From positions 124,001 to 188,000 of the forward strand of contig NC_003106.2 in assembly GCF_000011205.1 (NCBI RefSeq): a DNA stretch of 64,000 nt, read 5' to 3'. The first letter of the stretch is position 1. Every line of letters begins with the position of its first letter. Below are positions 63,664-64,000 of this stretch, piece by piece. The position numbers were made by a program, and so were the translations under genes. This DNA is from Sulfurisphaera tokodaii str. 7 (GTDB lineage: Archaea > Thermoproteota > Thermoprotei_A > Sulfolobales > Sulfolobaceae). A model generated the notes under the pieces. That model was given only the letters and a program-made list of their open reading frames with translations. It ran no database searches and was not told where the DNA came from.

Positions 63664-64000
63664 TTATGATTTGCTGGAATTTTTTGCTAAAACATTTAGA
63701 AGATCTTCGTATTTTACGTAATAACTAAGTATCATTAGTGAGTTTACCTTGTTGAGCACCTCATTTATCTCATTACATAATTCTTTATTCTTTCTGCATA
63801 TTCCATCATCTAAAAGAAATATTCCGGCATCTTTACAGACTTCATATTTCTTCAAAGTGTTCAATATAACTATTTTCCTTTTGAGATCTTCTACTATATT
63901 CCATGTGGTCGGAAAATAATGATAATATTTAAATTCTATACAGTAAAGAAAAGGTGGCTCGTCTTCGGTAACAATTAGGTCTATTTCAGGGAGCCATGTT
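63664..64000 (-). CDS. Partial possible PD-(D/E)XK nuclease-like protein
   Basis: The frame is open from the right edge to the stop at 63664 (about 112 codons), so the true start lies outside the window. WLPEIDLIVTEDEPPFLYCI followed by EFKYYHY has the order E-I-D...E-x-K of PD-(D/E)XK nucleases: Asp on one strand and Glu-x-Lys on the next. The rest (VEDLKRKIVILNTLKKYEVC and so on) is helical. The evidence is the motif alone, so the nuclease call is tentative. Confidence 0.5.
   Translation of the reverse strand, partial: TWLPEIDLIVTEDEPPFLYCIEFKYYHYFPTTWNIVEDLKRKIVILNTLKKYEVCKDAGIFLLDDGICRKNKELCNEINEVLNKVNSLMILSYYVKYEDLLNVLAKNSSKS

Overview
The window is a low-GC chromosomal segment (roughly one third G+C by eye) from a thermoacidophilic archaeon of the order Sulfolobales, of the Sulfolobus/Sulfurisphaera/Acidianus type. 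The evidence is the pair of Sulfolobales-type terminal oxidase clusters (SoxM with sulfocyanin, and SoxABCD with SoxL), archaeal TATA-type promoters lying about 25 bases before start codons (leaderless genes), an archaeal class III pilin, a Hel308/Ski2-type helicase, VapBC and Sulfolobales-style insertion sequences. The species cannot be fixed from the sequence alone.

Layout. 1-1.1 kb: edge of an IS1-like element and a glutamate dehydrogenase relic. 1.7-9.7 kb: SoxM supercomplex, with soxM and a small membrane gene leftward and sulfocyanin, CuA subunit II, small membrane proteins, Rieske and cytochrome b rightward. 9.8-12.6 kb: leftward operon of malic enzyme, GNAT acetyltransferase, a double winged-helix regulator and a DsrE-like protein. 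12.7-22.6 kb: housekeeping and unknown genes (DUF929-type, CoA-binding protein, surface protein, XdhC-like, a 963-residue P-loop ATPase, TrmO-like). 22.6-24.8 kb: ahbC and ahbD, the last two steps of siroheme-dependent heme synthesis. 24.8-26.7 kb: a probable insertion between two copies of the ahbD 3' end. 27.6-35.1 kb: soxL followed by five small membrane proteins leftward, and soxABCD rightward. 35.3-42 kb: HPP protein, large membrane protein, pilin, a nested pair of insertion sequences, and two convergent paralogous surface proteins. 42-49.2 kb: helicase, tRNA-Gln, DsrE-like protein, solute-binding-like protein, amino acid permease, acetamidase. 49.2-64 kb is accessory and decayed: IS1 relic, a TnpB-only element sitting inside the TOPRIM gene of an ATPase-TOPRIM pair, VapBC, a FluG-like split pair (glutamine synthetase-like plus amidohydrolase), a RelE-like toxin relic, a frameshifted MFS transporter, an IS5-like relic, a three-gene regulator cassette, a MITE, a candidate C/D box RNA and part of a possible nuclease gene.

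How the genes fit together. The first 35 kb carry two complete branches of aerobic respiration (a sulfocyanin-linked CuA oxidase branch and a quinol oxidase branch lacking CuA ligands), each with its own Rieske protein and cytochrome b, plus two enzymes that make the heme they need. The right third records repeated insertion and decay. The most unusual items are the ATPase-TOPRIM pair broken by a TnpB element, the nested insertion sequences together with a short non-autonomous relative 22 kb away, a 12-base palindrome shared by a winged-helix gene and a neighbouring small membrane gene, a C/D box RNA with a strong terminal stem, and an accessory block of tiny membrane proteins behind soxL.
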